Below are positions 26,206-37,200 of a DNA stretch of 64,000 bases, one piece after another. The position numbers and the translations under genes were made by a program. The notes under the pieces are model-generated. The model was given only the letters and a program-made list of their open reading frames with translations, was not told the origin of the DNA and did not search any database. The stretch spans positions 372,001 through 436,000 of the forward strand of contig NZ_JALJRZ010000003.1 of the NCBI RefSeq assembly GCF_024519435.1, read 5' to 3'. The DNA is from Terrabacter sp. Ter38. GTDB lineage: Bacteria; Actinomycetota; Actinomycetes; Actinomycetales; Dermatophilaceae. Within the stretch, counting starts at the first letter, position 1; each line of letters opens with the position of its first letter.

Positions 26206-27029
26206 TGGGCCGCGTCGTCGTCCTCGGCTCCCTCAACGTCGACGTCGTGACCCGCGTCGAGCGCCACCCGCTGCCGGGCGAGACGCTGCTCGGCGAGGCG
26301 GGCGGCAGGTACGCCGGGGGCAAGGGTGGCAACCAGGCGATGGCGGCACGGCGTGCCGGCGCCGACGTCGTCATGGTCGGCGCGGTCGGCGCCGACGACG
26401 CCGGTGACGCGTACCTCGCGCGGCTGCACGCCGCCGGTGTCGAGACCGCCGTGACGCGGGCTCCCGATGCGCCGACCGGCACGGCGTACATCGCCGTCGA
26501 CGATGCGGGCGAGAACACCATCGTCGTCGTGCCCGGAGCCAACCAGTGCGTCCAGGACGCGTCGATGGCGTCGGTCGGTGTCGGGGCGGGGGACGTGCTG
26601 CTCTGCTCCCTCGAGGTGCCTCTCGACGACGTGGCGCGGCTCGCGCTCGCCGCTCATCGGGCCGGTGCCCGCGTGGTCCTCAACATGGCGCCGTACGCTC
26701 CCGTGCTGGCCGACGCCGTCGCCGTGTGCGACCCCGTGGTCGTGAACGAGTCCGAGATGCGCCAGCTCGCCGACTCCGACCTCATGCCGGGCTCGCTCCT
26801 GGTCACGTTCGGCGCGGCGGGCGCCCGGTGGGGCGTCGAGCAGGTGGATGGCGAGGCCGTGCCTGCCGACGAGGTCGTCGACACGGTCGGCGCGGGCGAC
26901 GCGTTCTGTGGGGCGCTTGCCGCGTCCCTCGCGGCCGGCGCCGACAACCGCTCGGCGCTCGAGGCTGCCAACCGCGCCGGCGCCGCCGCCGTGCGCTGGG
27001 CCGGCGCCCAGCCCGACGCCGCCCTCTGA
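26205..27029 (+). CDS. rbsK: Ribokinase
   Basis: A 274-residue PfkB-family kinase: LGSLNVDVVTRVERHPLPGE, AGGKGGNQAMAARR, and the catalytic DTVGAGDAFCGALAA. It phosphorylates ribose. Its ATG overlaps the nucleoside hydrolase stop (TGATG). The substrate call rests on that neighbour and on general similarity. Confidence 0.9.
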   Translation: MGRVVVLGSLNVDVVTRVERHPLPGETLLGEAGGRYAGGKGGNQAMAARRAGADVVMVGAVGADDAGDAYLARLHAAGVETAVTRAPDAPTGTAYIAVDDAGENTIVVVPGANQCVQDASMASVGVGAGDVLLCSLEVPLDDVARLALAAHRAGARVVLNMAPYAPVLADAVAVCDPVVVNESEMRQLADSDLMPGSLLVTFGAAGARWGVEQVDGEAVPADEVVDTVGAGDAFCGALAASLAAGADNRSALEAANRAGAAAVRWAGAQPDAAL

Positions 27030-27041
27030 CCCACCCACCCC

Positions 27042-27112
27042 GCAACACACCGAGCAGGTCACGACACACCGGGGACTGAACGCGGTGGGTTGTGACCTGC
27101 TCGGTGTGTTGC
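27042..27112. repeat. Perfect 21-bp inverted repeat
   Basis: Left arm 27042-27062 begins GCAACACACCGAGC; right arm 27092-27112 ends GCTCGGTGTGTTGC; all 21 positions pair, around a 29-base loop with partial internal pairing. It follows rbsK by 13 bp and may act as its terminator, but its length and lower GC are unlike the other hairpins here. Confidence 0.85.
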
Positions 27113-27128
27113 AGGAGCAGGATGCACC

Positions 27129-27155
27129 TTGTCAGTTATGTAACTCAATGGTTAC
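27129..27155 (+). promoter_or_regulatory. ArsR-type promoter and operator
   Basis: TTGTCA (27129-27134) is a good -35. Downstream, GTAAC-N6-GTTAC (27140-27155) is an inverted repeat of the kind bound by ArsR-family regulators that precede SRPBCC genes; it ends 9 bp before the start codon, so binding would block transcription. Autoregulation is inferred. Confidence 0.55.
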
Positions 27156-27164
27156 TCTCTGGGG

Positions 27165-27497
27165 ATGAGCAGGACGTGGGAGGCGTTGACCGACCCGACG
27201 CGGCGGACCATCGTCGAGCACCTCGCCCGTGAGGAGCTGACGGCCGGCGAGGTCGCGGCGCTCTTCGATGCCTCGCGGCCCGGGATCTCGAGGCACCTGC
27301 GGGTGCTGCGGGAGGCCGGCGTCGTCGAGGCCGAGTCCGTCGGGCAACGGCGGGTCTATCGGCTCGCGCCGGGTGCCCTCGACGAGGTCGAGCAGTGGTG
27401 CCGCGAGGTCCGCTCGTTCTGGGGGCAGCGCCTCGACGCCCTCGACACCGAGATCGCCCGCGGCACGCGGGCCCGACGACAGGGACAGGGACAGTGA
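27165..27497 (+). CDS. ArsR-family transcriptional regulator
   Basis: A 110-residue winged-helix protein: ALTDPTRRTIVEHLAREELTAGEVAALF then SRPGISRHLRVLREAGVVEAE and the wing GQRRVYRLAP. No cysteine metal site is visible, which fits the SdpR-like, non-metal ArsR group. It overlaps the SRPBCC gene by ATGA and likely represses both from the operator just upstream. Confidence 0.9.
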   Translation: MSRTWEALTDPTRRTIVEHLAREELTAGEVAALFDASRPGISRHLRVLREAGVVEAESVGQRRVYRLAPGALDEVEQWCREVRSFWGQRLDALDTEIARGTRARRQGQGQ

Positions 27498-27988
27498 TGA
27501 CCGAGCTGACGCAGGTGCTGGGCCGGATCGACCGCGACGGCGATGAGGTGGTGGTCGTGTTCGACCGGCACTACGCGACGTCGCCCGACGACCTCTGGCG
27601 GGCGTGCACCGACCCTGACCGACTCGCCCGCTGGTTCGCCCGGGTGGCCGGGGACCTGACCGAGGGTGGGGAGTTCACGATCCATTTCGACGACGGCGAC
27701 GTCCCGCGCTGCCGCATCCTGACGTGCGAACGGCCGACGCGGCTCGTCTGGGAGTGGCCGATCGGCGACGTCCGGACCGTCGTCACGGCCGAGGTGAGCG
27801 CGGACGGCGAGGGGTCGCGCCTCGTCCTGCGCCACGCGCGGCTCACGGACGGTCAGGTCGCGGGGTATGCCGCCGGCTGGGACACCTACGTGCGCACACT
27901 CGACGCCCACGTCGACGGCACGCCCGCACCCGACTGGGTCGCCACGTGGAGCGCCCTGCACGAGCTGTACGCCGCCGACCCGGCCTGA
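27497..27988 (+). CDS. SRPBCC (AHSA1-like) domain protein
   Basis: A 163-residue SRPBCC-fold protein: FDRHYATSPDDLWRACTDPDRLARWF and GGEFTIHFDDG are typical of the AHSA1 subfamily, which binds hydrophobic ligands. Coupled to an ArsR regulator, a very common pairing whose substrate is usually unknown. Contains one dispersed motif copy as Gly-Tyr-Ala-Ala. Confidence 0.88.
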   Translation: MTELTQVLGRIDRDGDEVVVVFDRHYATSPDDLWRACTDPDRLARWFARVAGDLTEGGEFTIHFDDGDVPRCRILTCERPTRLVWEWPIGDVRTVVTAEVSADGEGSRLVLRHARLTDGQVAGYAAGWDTYVRTLDAHVDGTPAPDWVATWSALHELYAADPA

Positions 27989-28014
27989 GCGACGCGGGCC
28001 GCCATGGACCTGCT

Positions 28015-28066
28015 GATCGTGCGGACCACGGTTTGGGGTGATCACCCCTCCGGGGGCCGCACGATC
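28015..28066. terminator. Convergent terminator
   Basis: Outer arms GATCGTGCGG (28015-28024) and CCGCACGATC (28057-28066), inner palindrome GGGGTGATCACCCC (28035-28048), between the SRPBCC gene and the convergent methyltransferase gene. Confidence 0.75.
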
Positions 28067-28122
28067 GAGCACATCATCAGGCACGCCGTCGGCGGAGGCC
28101 GGCTGTCGGTGCGGTCGGAGCC

Positions 28123-29364
28123 TCAGGCCGGCGTGACGACGAGGGCGACCTGGCCGCCGCCGACGCGCGTCAGGACGAGCGTCGCCTCGGAGCCCCCCTT
28201 GCCCCGGCCGGTCATCTTCAGCAGCCGGCGCAGCAGGTCGGCGTCGAGGGTCACGCCGCGCTTCTTGATGGTGACCCGGTCGTGGCCGTGGTCGCGCAGC
28301 CAGCGGGCGAGGCGCTTCGTCGACAGGGGCATCGCCTCGACGACCCGGAAGCGCCGCGCCCAGGGCAGCTCGCGTGCGATGCCGCTCGAGACGTAGCCGA
28401 CGCCGGTGGCGAGCTCGGCGCCGTCGACGGCCGCCACGAGCGCCCCCGTGAGCCCGGCCCGGATGACGGCCCGGTCCGGCTCGTAGAGCCACTCGCCGAT
28501 GTCGGTGACCGACCCGAGACCGGGTCTCTGTCCGCCGTCGAGGGCGTCCTGCTCCGTGACGACGGACGTCGAGGTCTCCGTGCACACGGCAGCAGTGCGC
28601 CCGGCCGTCGTGACGAGCGGGCCCCACCACACGGCGCACTCGAGCACCTCGCCGTGCCACGACGTCCACTGCGCCTCCGCCCCCGACGGGACCGAGCCGT
28701 GGGGGAACGCGGGGGAGAGCTTGGTGCCCGTCGCCGGCACCTGCTCGGCGAAGTCGAGGACCTGTGACCACGACGGCGAGATCGCGTCGAGCGAGAAGAC
28801 GCGCTTCGTGCGCCCGCGGATGTCGGCCACCCCGGTGACACGGCGCGCGGGGTCGAGCCACAGCCCGAGGTGCCGTCGCCCCTCACCCTGCGGCAGGCGT
28901 ACGTCCTCGGCGAGCCCGTGCGTCACCCGTGCCGACGCCCAGTGCCGTAGGTTGACCGCGGCGATGCGGGCCGTCGTGTCGTCGGCGTCGACCGCGTGGA
29001 CGGTCAGGTCCAGGCCGGCGAACGCCATCGCGTCGGCACCCAGCCCGCACCCGAGGTCGTAGACGTCGCGGACCCCGGCGGCGGCATACCGGTGCGCGTG
29101 GCGTGCAGCGATGGCGAGGCGGGTCGACTGCTCGAGCCCGTCCGGGGTGAAGAGCATGCCGGCGGCGAAGTCGCCGAACTTCTCGGTGCCGCGCGAGCGC
29201 AGCCGCGACTGGGTCATGGCCGCCGCGACGAGGTCGGCCGCGAAACCCGCCTCGCGCAGTCGGCCCTGCAGGTGCAGCGAGCTCTCCTCGTCGTAGGGGG
29301 GCAGCGACTGGAGCAGGGCCCAGCCCTCACCTGCGGAGAGGCGATCGACCATGGCGGCGTCCAT
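28123..29364 (-). CDS. SAM-dependent methyltransferase, THUMP-like C-terminus
   Basis: A 413-residue protein. A helical N-terminus is followed by the SAM-binding motif VYDLGCGLGADAMAFAG near residue 115 and AVDADDTT; the C-terminal part (VTIKKRGVTLDADLLRR, ATLVLTRVGGGQ) resembles the THUMP-like domain found in a conserved actinobacterial methyltransferase family. Substrate unknown, perhaps RNA. It is divergent from groES. The ATG at 29364 is chosen over an earlier in-frame start at 29418 that would lie inside the CIRCE region. Confidence 0.8.
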   Translation of the reverse strand: MDAAMVDRLSAGEGWALLQSLPPYDEESSLHLQGRLREAGFAADLVAAAMTQSRLRSRGTEKFGDFAAGMLFTPDGLEQSTRLAIAARHAHRYAAAGVRDVYDLGCGLGADAMAFAGLDLTVHAVDADDTTARIAAVNLRHWASARVTHGLAEDVRLPQGEGRRHLGLWLDPARRVTGVADIRGRTKRVFSLDAISPSWSQVLDFAEQVPATGTKLSPAFPHGSVPSGAEAQWTSWHGEVLECAVWWGPLVTTAGRTAAVCTETSTSVVTEQDALDGGQRPGLGSVTDIGEWLYEPDRAVIRAGLTGALVAAVDGAELATGVGYVSSGIARELPWARRFRVVEAMPLSTKRLARWLRDHGHDRVTIKKRGVTLDADLLRRLLKMTGRGKGGSEATLVLTRVGGGQVALVVTPA

Positions 29365-29422
29365 GGCCTCATCCTGCCAGCGCCGGCGGGGACGGCCGTC
29401 CGACCGTGGCGCAGCCACGAAT

Positions 29423-29449
29423 CTGGCACTCGACTTGACCGAGTGCTAA
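29423..29449. promoter_or_regulatory. CIRCE element 1 (HrcA operator)
   Basis: CTGGCACTC-N9-GAGTGCTAA, against the consensus TTAGCACTC-N9-GAGTGCTAA. The N9 spacer holds the -35 of the groES promoter. Confidence 0.92.
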
Positions 29450-29464
29450 TGACAAACCTAGATT
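29435..29464 (+). promoter_or_regulatory. groES-groEL promoter
   Basis: TTGACC (29435-29440), 18-bp spacer, TAGATT (29459-29464). The -35 lies in CIRCE 1 and the start point would fall just before CIRCE 2. Confidence 0.8.
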
Positions 29465-29472
29465 TCATCTTG

Positions 29473-29499
29473 TTGGCACTCTCGACCTGAAAGTGCCAA
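29473..29499. promoter_or_regulatory. CIRCE-like element 2
   Basis: TTGGCACTC-N9-AAGTGCCAA, a symmetric variant of CIRCE positioned at the start of the transcript. Two CIRCE copies before groES are also known in Streptomyces. Confidence 0.8.
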
Positions 29500-29601
29500 C
29501 ACCCCTCATCGAGGGAGGTCGACCCCCGCGACGGCGGCCAACCTCGAAGAGCCCACAGTCCGTTGTCAGTTTCCGACTGTCCCGAAGGGAAGGTCACCAC
29601 C

Positions 29602-29898
29602 GTGTCGGTTTCCATCAAGCCGCTCGAAGACCGCATCGTCGTCAAGTCCCTCGAGGCCGAGCAGACCACTGCGTCCGGCCTCGTCATCCCGGACACGGCC
29701 AAGGAGAAGCCCCAGGAGGGCGAGGTCCTCGCTGTCGGCCCCGGCCGCTTCAACGACACCGGCACCGAGCGCGTCCCGCTCGACGTCAAGGTCGGCGACA
29801 AGGTCATCTACAGCAAGTACGGCGGCACCGAGGTCAAGTACGGCGGCGAGGAGTTCCTGATCCTCTCGGCCCGCGACGTCCTCGCCATCGTCGGCTGA
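29602..29898 (+). CDS. groES: Co-chaperonin GroES
   Basis: A 98-residue Gro[13 protein letters not shown], mobile loop [17 protein letters not shown], roof loop and [16 protein letters not shown]. Caps the GroEL chamber. GTG at 29602 with GGAAGG about 10 nt upstream. The 5' leader is about 130 bases. A hairpin separates it from groEL. Confidence 0.97.
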   Translation: MSVSIKPLEDRIVVKSLEAEQTTASGLVIPDTAKEKPQEGEVLAVGPGRFNDTGTERVPLDVKVGDKVIYSKYGGTEVKYGGEEFLILSARDVLAIVG

Positions 29899-29918
29899 CC
29901 CAGCCGTATGCCGTGACC

Positions 29919-29956
29919 GCACCCCGGTGAGCCCCGCTGGGGTCTCCCCGGGGTGC
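29919..29956 (+). terminator. Hairpin between groES and groEL
   Basis: Arms GCACCCCGG (29919-29927) and CCGGGGTGC (29948-29956) with an inner CCCC/GGGG pair. It could partly terminate or set a processing point, giving unequal groES and groEL levels. A dispersed motif copy (CCGTATGCCGTG) is just upstream at 29904-29915. Confidence 0.6.
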
Positions 29957-29967
29957 GTCTCGTTTGA

Positions 29968-31647
<1,680 letters not shown>

Positions 31648-31712
31648 CCGACCGCGCGACACGGCATACGACCGGGGTCCTCGACGGGCCCCGGTCCCGC
31701 GCCCGGCACGAC

Positions 31713-31749
31713 AGCGAGGGCCGCTCCCCGACGGGGAGCGGCCCTCGCT
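31713..31749 (+). terminator. groEL terminator
   Basis: Perfect 17-bp arms, AGCGAGGGCCGCTCCCC (31713-31729) and its complement (31733-31749), three-base loop. A dispersed motif copy (ACGGCATACG, 31661-31670) lies between the stop codon and this hairpin. Confidence 0.92.
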
Positions 31750-31841
31750 GCGTCTCGACCTCCGCGACCCCGTCGTGTCTCGCGGTCCGGTCGAGCGGCT
31801 GCGTCGGTCGTCGGCGGCGTGTGCCGGCGACCGTCAGACGG

Positions 31842-32129
31842 TCAGGAAGCCTCCTGGATGCCGTCGTAGAGGACCTCGCGCTCGGCCTCGGTCAGCCCGC
31901 CCCAGACTCCGTAGGGCTCGCGGACCTCGAGGGCGTGCGAGCGGCACTGGGCCACGACGGGACAGGCGGCGCAGACGGCCTTGGCCTGGGCGTCCCGGTT
32001 GCGACGGCGAGGGCCGCGCTCGCCCTCGGGGTGGAAGAAGACCTCGGGGCTGACGCCTCGGCAGGCCCCGTCCAGCTGCCAGTCCCAGAGGTCGGCTACC
32101 GGTCCGGGCAGGCGGGTGATCTCGGCCAT
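31842..32129 (-). CDS. whiB3: WhiB-family Fe-S regulator, WhiB3-like
   Basis: A 95-residue WhiB protein with the four cluster cysteines at 23, 53, 56 and 62 (GACRG, VCAACPVVAQC), GVWGG turn and C-terminal basic-poor end. The lead LPGPVADLWDWQLDGACRG and SHALEVREPYGVWGGLTE closely follow WhiB3, and it lies between groEL1 and sigD as Rv3416 does. WhiB3 senses O2, NO and redox state through a 4Fe-4S cluster and partners the primary sigma factor. The long basic tail of the mycobacterial protein is missing here. Confidence 0.9.
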   Translation of the reverse strand: MAEITRLPGPVADLWDWQLDGACRGVSPEVFFHPEGERGPRRRNRDAQAKAVCAACPVVAQCRSHALEVREPYGVWGGLTEAEREVLYDGIQEAS

Positions 32130-32438
32130 GAACTCGTCTCTCGGTCGGGCGGGGGTGCCCGCCGTGTCGTACCGGCCCGCTCGGTGCGTGTGGGTCGCGG
32201 GGCCGCGGAATCGACGCTAACCGGGCACGCGATCACGGATAAAGAGCGGAATCTTAAGGACTTGTTCAAGAATTGCCATCCGGATGGCATGCTCGTCCAA
32301 GGAGGCGGATCCAACCATCCGTACTCGTTCCGAGGGGTCTGTTCGGACTACCATGGCCCCGCTCTGGGCGAGCATCGGCGGCGGCGCAGGCGAAGGCGTC
32401 GCCTGCACAGACAACAGTTCGGGGGGACGAGCACTCAC
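32130..32438. promoter_or_regulatory. whiB3-sigD divergent regulatory gap
   Basis: 309 bp between divergent whiB3 and sigD. The centre (32235-32275) is unusually AT-rich for this genome and probably holds promoters. A perfect 16-bp palindrome TGCCATCCGGATGGCA lies at 32274-32289. AAGGAGG at 32299-32305 has no obvious start codon at the right distance. No gene seen. Confidence 0.55.
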
Positions 32439-33068
32439 ATGGGTCTTGGTTGGGCCACCCACACCGGCGTAACACCGGGTGGCGTCGGCGCGATGGAGCG
32501 GATGGACGCTCCATCGCTTCGTGGGCTTGCGGCCCTCGCCGCGCGTGACGACAACGCGCGCGACGTGCTGCTGGCGCGCGTCAGGGACATGGCCCTGCGG
32601 TACTCCCGCGTCCGCCTCGGCCGCTTCGGCGCCGAGGACACAGCCCAGGACGTCGCCCAGGAGGTGTGCATGGCCGTCGTGACCGCCCTGCCGACCTACC
32701 AGGAGCGCGGGCTGCCCTTCGAGGCGTTCGTCTACACCATCATCTCCCGCAAGCTCGCCGACGCCCAGCGTGCCGCGATGCGCGGGCCCTCACCCGTGGC
32801 CGACGTCCCCGACGGACCCGACGACGGTCCGTCGCCCGAGTCCGTCGCCGTCATGCGAGACGACGCCGCCACGGCGATGGCCCTCATGCGGCAGCTGCCC
32901 AGCGCGCAGCGCGAGATCCTCACGCTGCGCGTCGCCGTCGGCATGAGCACCGACGAGACCGCGGCCGCGCTCGGCATGTCTGCCGGCGCCATCCGCGTCG
33001 CCCAGCACCGTGCTCTCACGAGGCTCCGCGCGATGCTCGCCGCGGCCGGGGCAGGTGGCGTCGCATGA
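32439..33068 (+). CDS. sigD: ECF-type sigma factor SigD
   Basis: A 209-residue sigma factor: region 2 with EDTAQDVAQEVCMAVVTALPTYQERGLPFEAFVY and region 4 with LPSAQREILTLRVAVGMSTDETAAALGMSAGAIRVAQHRALTRLR. Position after groEL1-whiB3, coupled to an anti-sigma factor, matches Rv3414c. The start is uncertain: ATG at 32439 has a GGGGGGA about 11 nt upstream; ATG at 32493 is an alternative. It probably responds to a membrane signal relayed by the next gene. Confidence 0.88.
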   Translation: MGLGWATHTGVTPGGVGAMERMDAPSLRGLAALAARDDNARDVLLARVRDMALRYSRVRLGRFGAEDTAQDVAQEVCMAVVTALPTYQERGLPFEAFVYTIISRKLADAQRAAMRGPSPVADVPDGPDDGPSPESVAVMRDDAATAMALMRQLPSAQREILTLRVAVGMSTDETAAALGMSAGAIRVAQHRALTRLRAMLAAAGAGGVA

Positions 33069-33955
33069 ACGAGCTGTCTCCCATGAGCGACCTCATCGCC
33101 GACGACCTGATGCTCGACCGCCTCGCCGGCCGCGTCGATGCCGGGTCCGAGCCGGTCTCCGCGTTGCTGGGTGCCCTCGCGGCCCACGCCGACACCCCGC
33201 TGCCCGCTCGCACCGGGCGACGACGGATCGCCAACAAGCACCGCTACCTCGGCGCCTTCGCGGCCCTCGCGATCGCAGCGTCCGGCGCCGGGGTCGCGGC
33301 GGCCGTCACGCTCCCGACCAACGGCCCGAGCAAGGCGGACCGGGCGCGCATCGAGCGGCAGATGGACGACAGCGCCCGCAGCAGCGCCCCGAGCGTCCTC
33401 CTGTCGAGGCTCGGCCTGCCCCATACCGACGGCACGACCTCCGCACGGGGCCTCGTGCTGGCGCGGCGCGACGACGGTCGGATCGTGCTGCTACCCGCGG
33501 CGGTCGCCGCAGCCGAGGTCGCCAGCCGCGGTGCCGTGGGGGGCACCCCCGGCGGATCGTCGCCCGTCGAGGCCCAGGAGCAGGGGGTCAACAGGGTCCC
33601 TGGGAAGGGGACGGGCGTCGTCCGGGGCGGTGGGCCCGGCGGGGGCGACAACGGGACCAACCCGAAGCGGAGCGCCGCAGGCGGCGCAGACGCCGCTGCC
33701 GACGCTGCGGCGGCCGCTGACGCCGACGTGTCGGAGCAGCTGGTCGACCCCCCGACCGGCACCCCGCAGCCGAAGGTCAAGGGCGGCAAGGGCGGCAAGG
33801 GCGGCAAGGGCACGCCGGGCGGCACCGGCAACGGTGGTGCCAAGGGCCGCACGTCCCCCGTCACGCCGACGCAGATGGCGACGTCCACCCCGGCGCCAGC
33901 CGCGTCGACGACGTCGTCCGGACGCTCGGCGCGGCCGGCGAAAGGTCGGCCCTAG
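33065..33955 (+). CDS. rsdA: Membrane anti-sigma-D factor, RsdA-like
   Basis: A 296-residue protein coupled to sigD by ATGA. The N-terminal cytosolic part has DDLMLDRLAGRVDAGSEP, similar in kind to the RsdA sigma-binding segment; one membrane helix at about 62-82; then a long outside region rich in Gly, Ala, Pro and Ser with a K-G-G repeat (VKGGKGGKGGKG). In M. tuberculosis RsdA releases SigD after proteolysis. Sequence beyond the first 45 residues is low complexity, so the call relies on context. Confidence 0.75.
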   Translation: MNELSPMSDLIADDLMLDRLAGRVDAGSEPVSALLGALAAHADTPLPARTGRRRIANKHRYLGAFAALAIAASGAGVAAAVTLPTNGPSKADRARIERQMDDSARSSAPSVLLSRLGLPHTDGTTSARGLVLARRDDGRIVLLPAAVAAAEVASRGAVGGTPGGSSPVEAQEQGVNRVPGKGTGVVRGGGPGGGDNGTNPKRSAAGGADAAADAAAAADADVSEQLVDPPTGTPQPKVKGGKGGKGGKGTPGGTGNGGAKGRTSPVTPTQMATSTPAPAASTTSSGRSARPAKGRP

Positions 33956-33962
33956 CCGTCCG

Positions 33963-35387
33963 TCACCGCACCCACGCTGCTGGCCGCGGACCGATCCAGT
34001 ACGACGGGTAGGTCCTGCGGTCCCACGGGGCATAGACGACCGAGTCGACCTCGTTGGTGACGGGGTTCATCTCGATGATGCGCACGGGGTTCGTGACGCG
34101 GTCGTGCATCGCCAGCAGGAACGAGTTGACGACGTTGCCGGTCGGCGTGGTGTCGACCCGGCTGGCGCTCGTGCCGGTGTGTCCCGAGACGACGATCTTG
34201 ATGTTCGGGTAGCGCTGGACGAGGTTGTCGTAGAGGTATTGCGGGCTGGTCGCCCCGTAGTCGACACGGTTGTAGATGCTCCCCGAGGCCGTGAGGTAGC
34301 TGTGCGTCACGATGACGACGTTGTGGTGCGGGTGTGACTCGACGACGGACCTGGCCCAGTCGACCACGGCACGTCGTGGCCACAGCTCGAGGTTCAGCAC
34401 GAGCCACTGCCGGCCACCGGCGCTGAAGACGTTGAACTGGTTGTCGACCTTGCCGTACTCGTACTGCCCGGCCATGTCGGCGAGCCCGGCACCCAGGTAG
34501 GCGTTGAAGACCCTGGTGTCCCGCACGGTCAGGTAGGTCGTCGGCGGGTCGGCCGCACTTCCGCCGATCCCGACCGCGGCCGTGTCGTGGTTGCCGGGGC
34601 TCAGGGAGTAGGGGATGCGACCCGCGAGCGGTGCCAGGGCCGCGCGGGCGTTGACGTACTGGTTGTGGTCGGCCGTGTCCCAGCTGACGACGTCACCGGT
34701 GTGGGTGACGTACGCGATCCCGAGCCGGTCCTTGTTGGCGATGAGCCACTTGATCCGCTGGCCGAAGCGCAGGTCGGTGGAGCGGTACACCTCCTCCTGG
34801 GTGTCGGGGATGACCGCGATCGAGACGACCGGCACGAGCGAGGGCTTGCCGAGGTCGAAGGCGACGCGCTCGTCCTTCCAGCCTGCCGCGCGCAGCGACG
34901 AGCGGTCGCTCGCCGAGGTGACGTAGCGATGGACCCCCGAGCCGCTCGTGAAGCGCCACACCGGCAGCGTGCACGTCGACGCCGACGTCGCCGCGTAGAA
35001 GACGACGCCCTGGTCGACGTAGCCGCCGCGCTTTGCCGCCGTGATCTCCGCCGTCACGAGCGTGTAGAGGTAGTCGTGGTTCGTCGACCGGTACAGCCGG
35101 TGCACCCCGGCCAGGGACGTGCCCGGCGCCTGGGCGGCGGACATCGAGTACGGCCGCACCGTGGTCCATCCGCCCGAGTACGCGCCGAGCGTCTGGTCGA
35201 TGCCGCGCGTGAGGTGCTGCGCCCCGGTTGTGGGGTTGATGCTGTCGAAGACCTTGCGCGTGAAGGACGCACAGCTCGGCGCCGACGTTGCCGGCTCGGC
35301 GGGTGCGACGACGAGCGCGGCGGTGACCGCCAGGGCTGCGAGCCCTGCTGTCGATGCGAATGCACGCCTGCGTCGGGTTGTGATCAT
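33963..35387 (-). CDS. Secreted calcineurin-like phosphoesterase
   Basis: A 474-residue protein with an Arg-rich signal peptide (TTRRRRAFASTAGLAALAV). Residues about 40-185 carry two copies of a short His/Tyr repeat (HRLYRSTNHDYLYT, GVHRYVTSASDRSSLRAAGW) typical of DUF5648. Residues about 195-450 are a metallophosphoesterase with IPDTQE, THTGDVV, GNHD, VTHSY and SGHTG metal ligands. It likely cleaves phosphoesters outside the cell; substrate unknown. AAAGG lies about 7 nt before the ATG. The 3' end comes within 8 bp of the convergent rsdA stop, with no room for separate terminators. Confidence 0.85.
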   Translation of the reverse strand: MITTRRRRAFASTAGLAALAVTAALVVAPAEPATSAPSCASFTRKVFDSINPTTGAQHLTRGIDQTLGAYSGGWTTVRPYSMSAAQAPGTSLAGVHRLYRSTNHDYLYTLVTAEITAAKRGGYVDQGVVFYAATSASTCTLPVWRFTSGSGVHRYVTSASDRSSLRAAGWKDERVAFDLGKPSLVPVVSIAVIPDTQEEVYRSTDLRFGQRIKWLIANKDRLGIAYVTHTGDVVSWDTADHNQYVNARAALAPLAGRIPYSLSPGNHDTAAVGIGGSAADPPTTYLTVRDTRVFNAYLGAGLADMAGQYEYGKVDNQFNVFSAGGRQWLVLNLELWPRRAVVDWARSVVESHPHHNVVIVTHSYLTASGSIYNRVDYGATSPQYLYDNLVQRYPNIKIVVSGHTGTSASRVDTTPTGNVVNSFLLAMHDRVTNPVRIIEMNPVTNEVDSVVYAPWDRRTYPSYWIGPRPAAWVR

Positions 35388-35565
35388 GAGCGACCTTTCT
35401 CACATCCCCCCGAAAAGAGAGATTACGATGATTCGGAGTGACAATTCGGGCATCGCCCGGGGAGTCTCGCCAGATGGGCAACCGCGTCGGCCCGGGGTGG
35501 AGCGGCCCGTCTGGGGCCTCGCGGGCCCCGCCCGAGGGCCGTTCGGGCCGACCTCCGCGTGCCCG

Positions 35566-37095
<1,530 letters not shown>

Positions 37096-37130
37096 CCCCG
37101 CCGCCGGGCCACCCGGCGCACCACCCGATG

Positions 37131-37169
37131 ACGTATGCCGTCCCGCGGAGCCCGCGGGACGGCATACGT
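37131..37169. terminator. Terminator hairpin built from two CGTATGCCGT motifs
   Basis: Arms ACGTATGCCGTCCCGCGG (37131-37148) and its exact complement (37152-37169), three-base loop. It ends guaB and reaches to 20 bp before the guaB3 -10, so it probably overlaps the guaB3 -35 region. Confidence 0.93.
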
Positions 37170-37188
37170 CCGCTCGTGGGCGGGTCGG

Positions 37189-37194
37189 TAGGAT
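37189..37194 (+). promoter_or_regulatory. -10 element of guaB3, leaderless
   Basis: TAGGAT six bases before the GTG at 37201. Confidence 0.6.
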
Positions 37195-37200
37195 CGGCCG

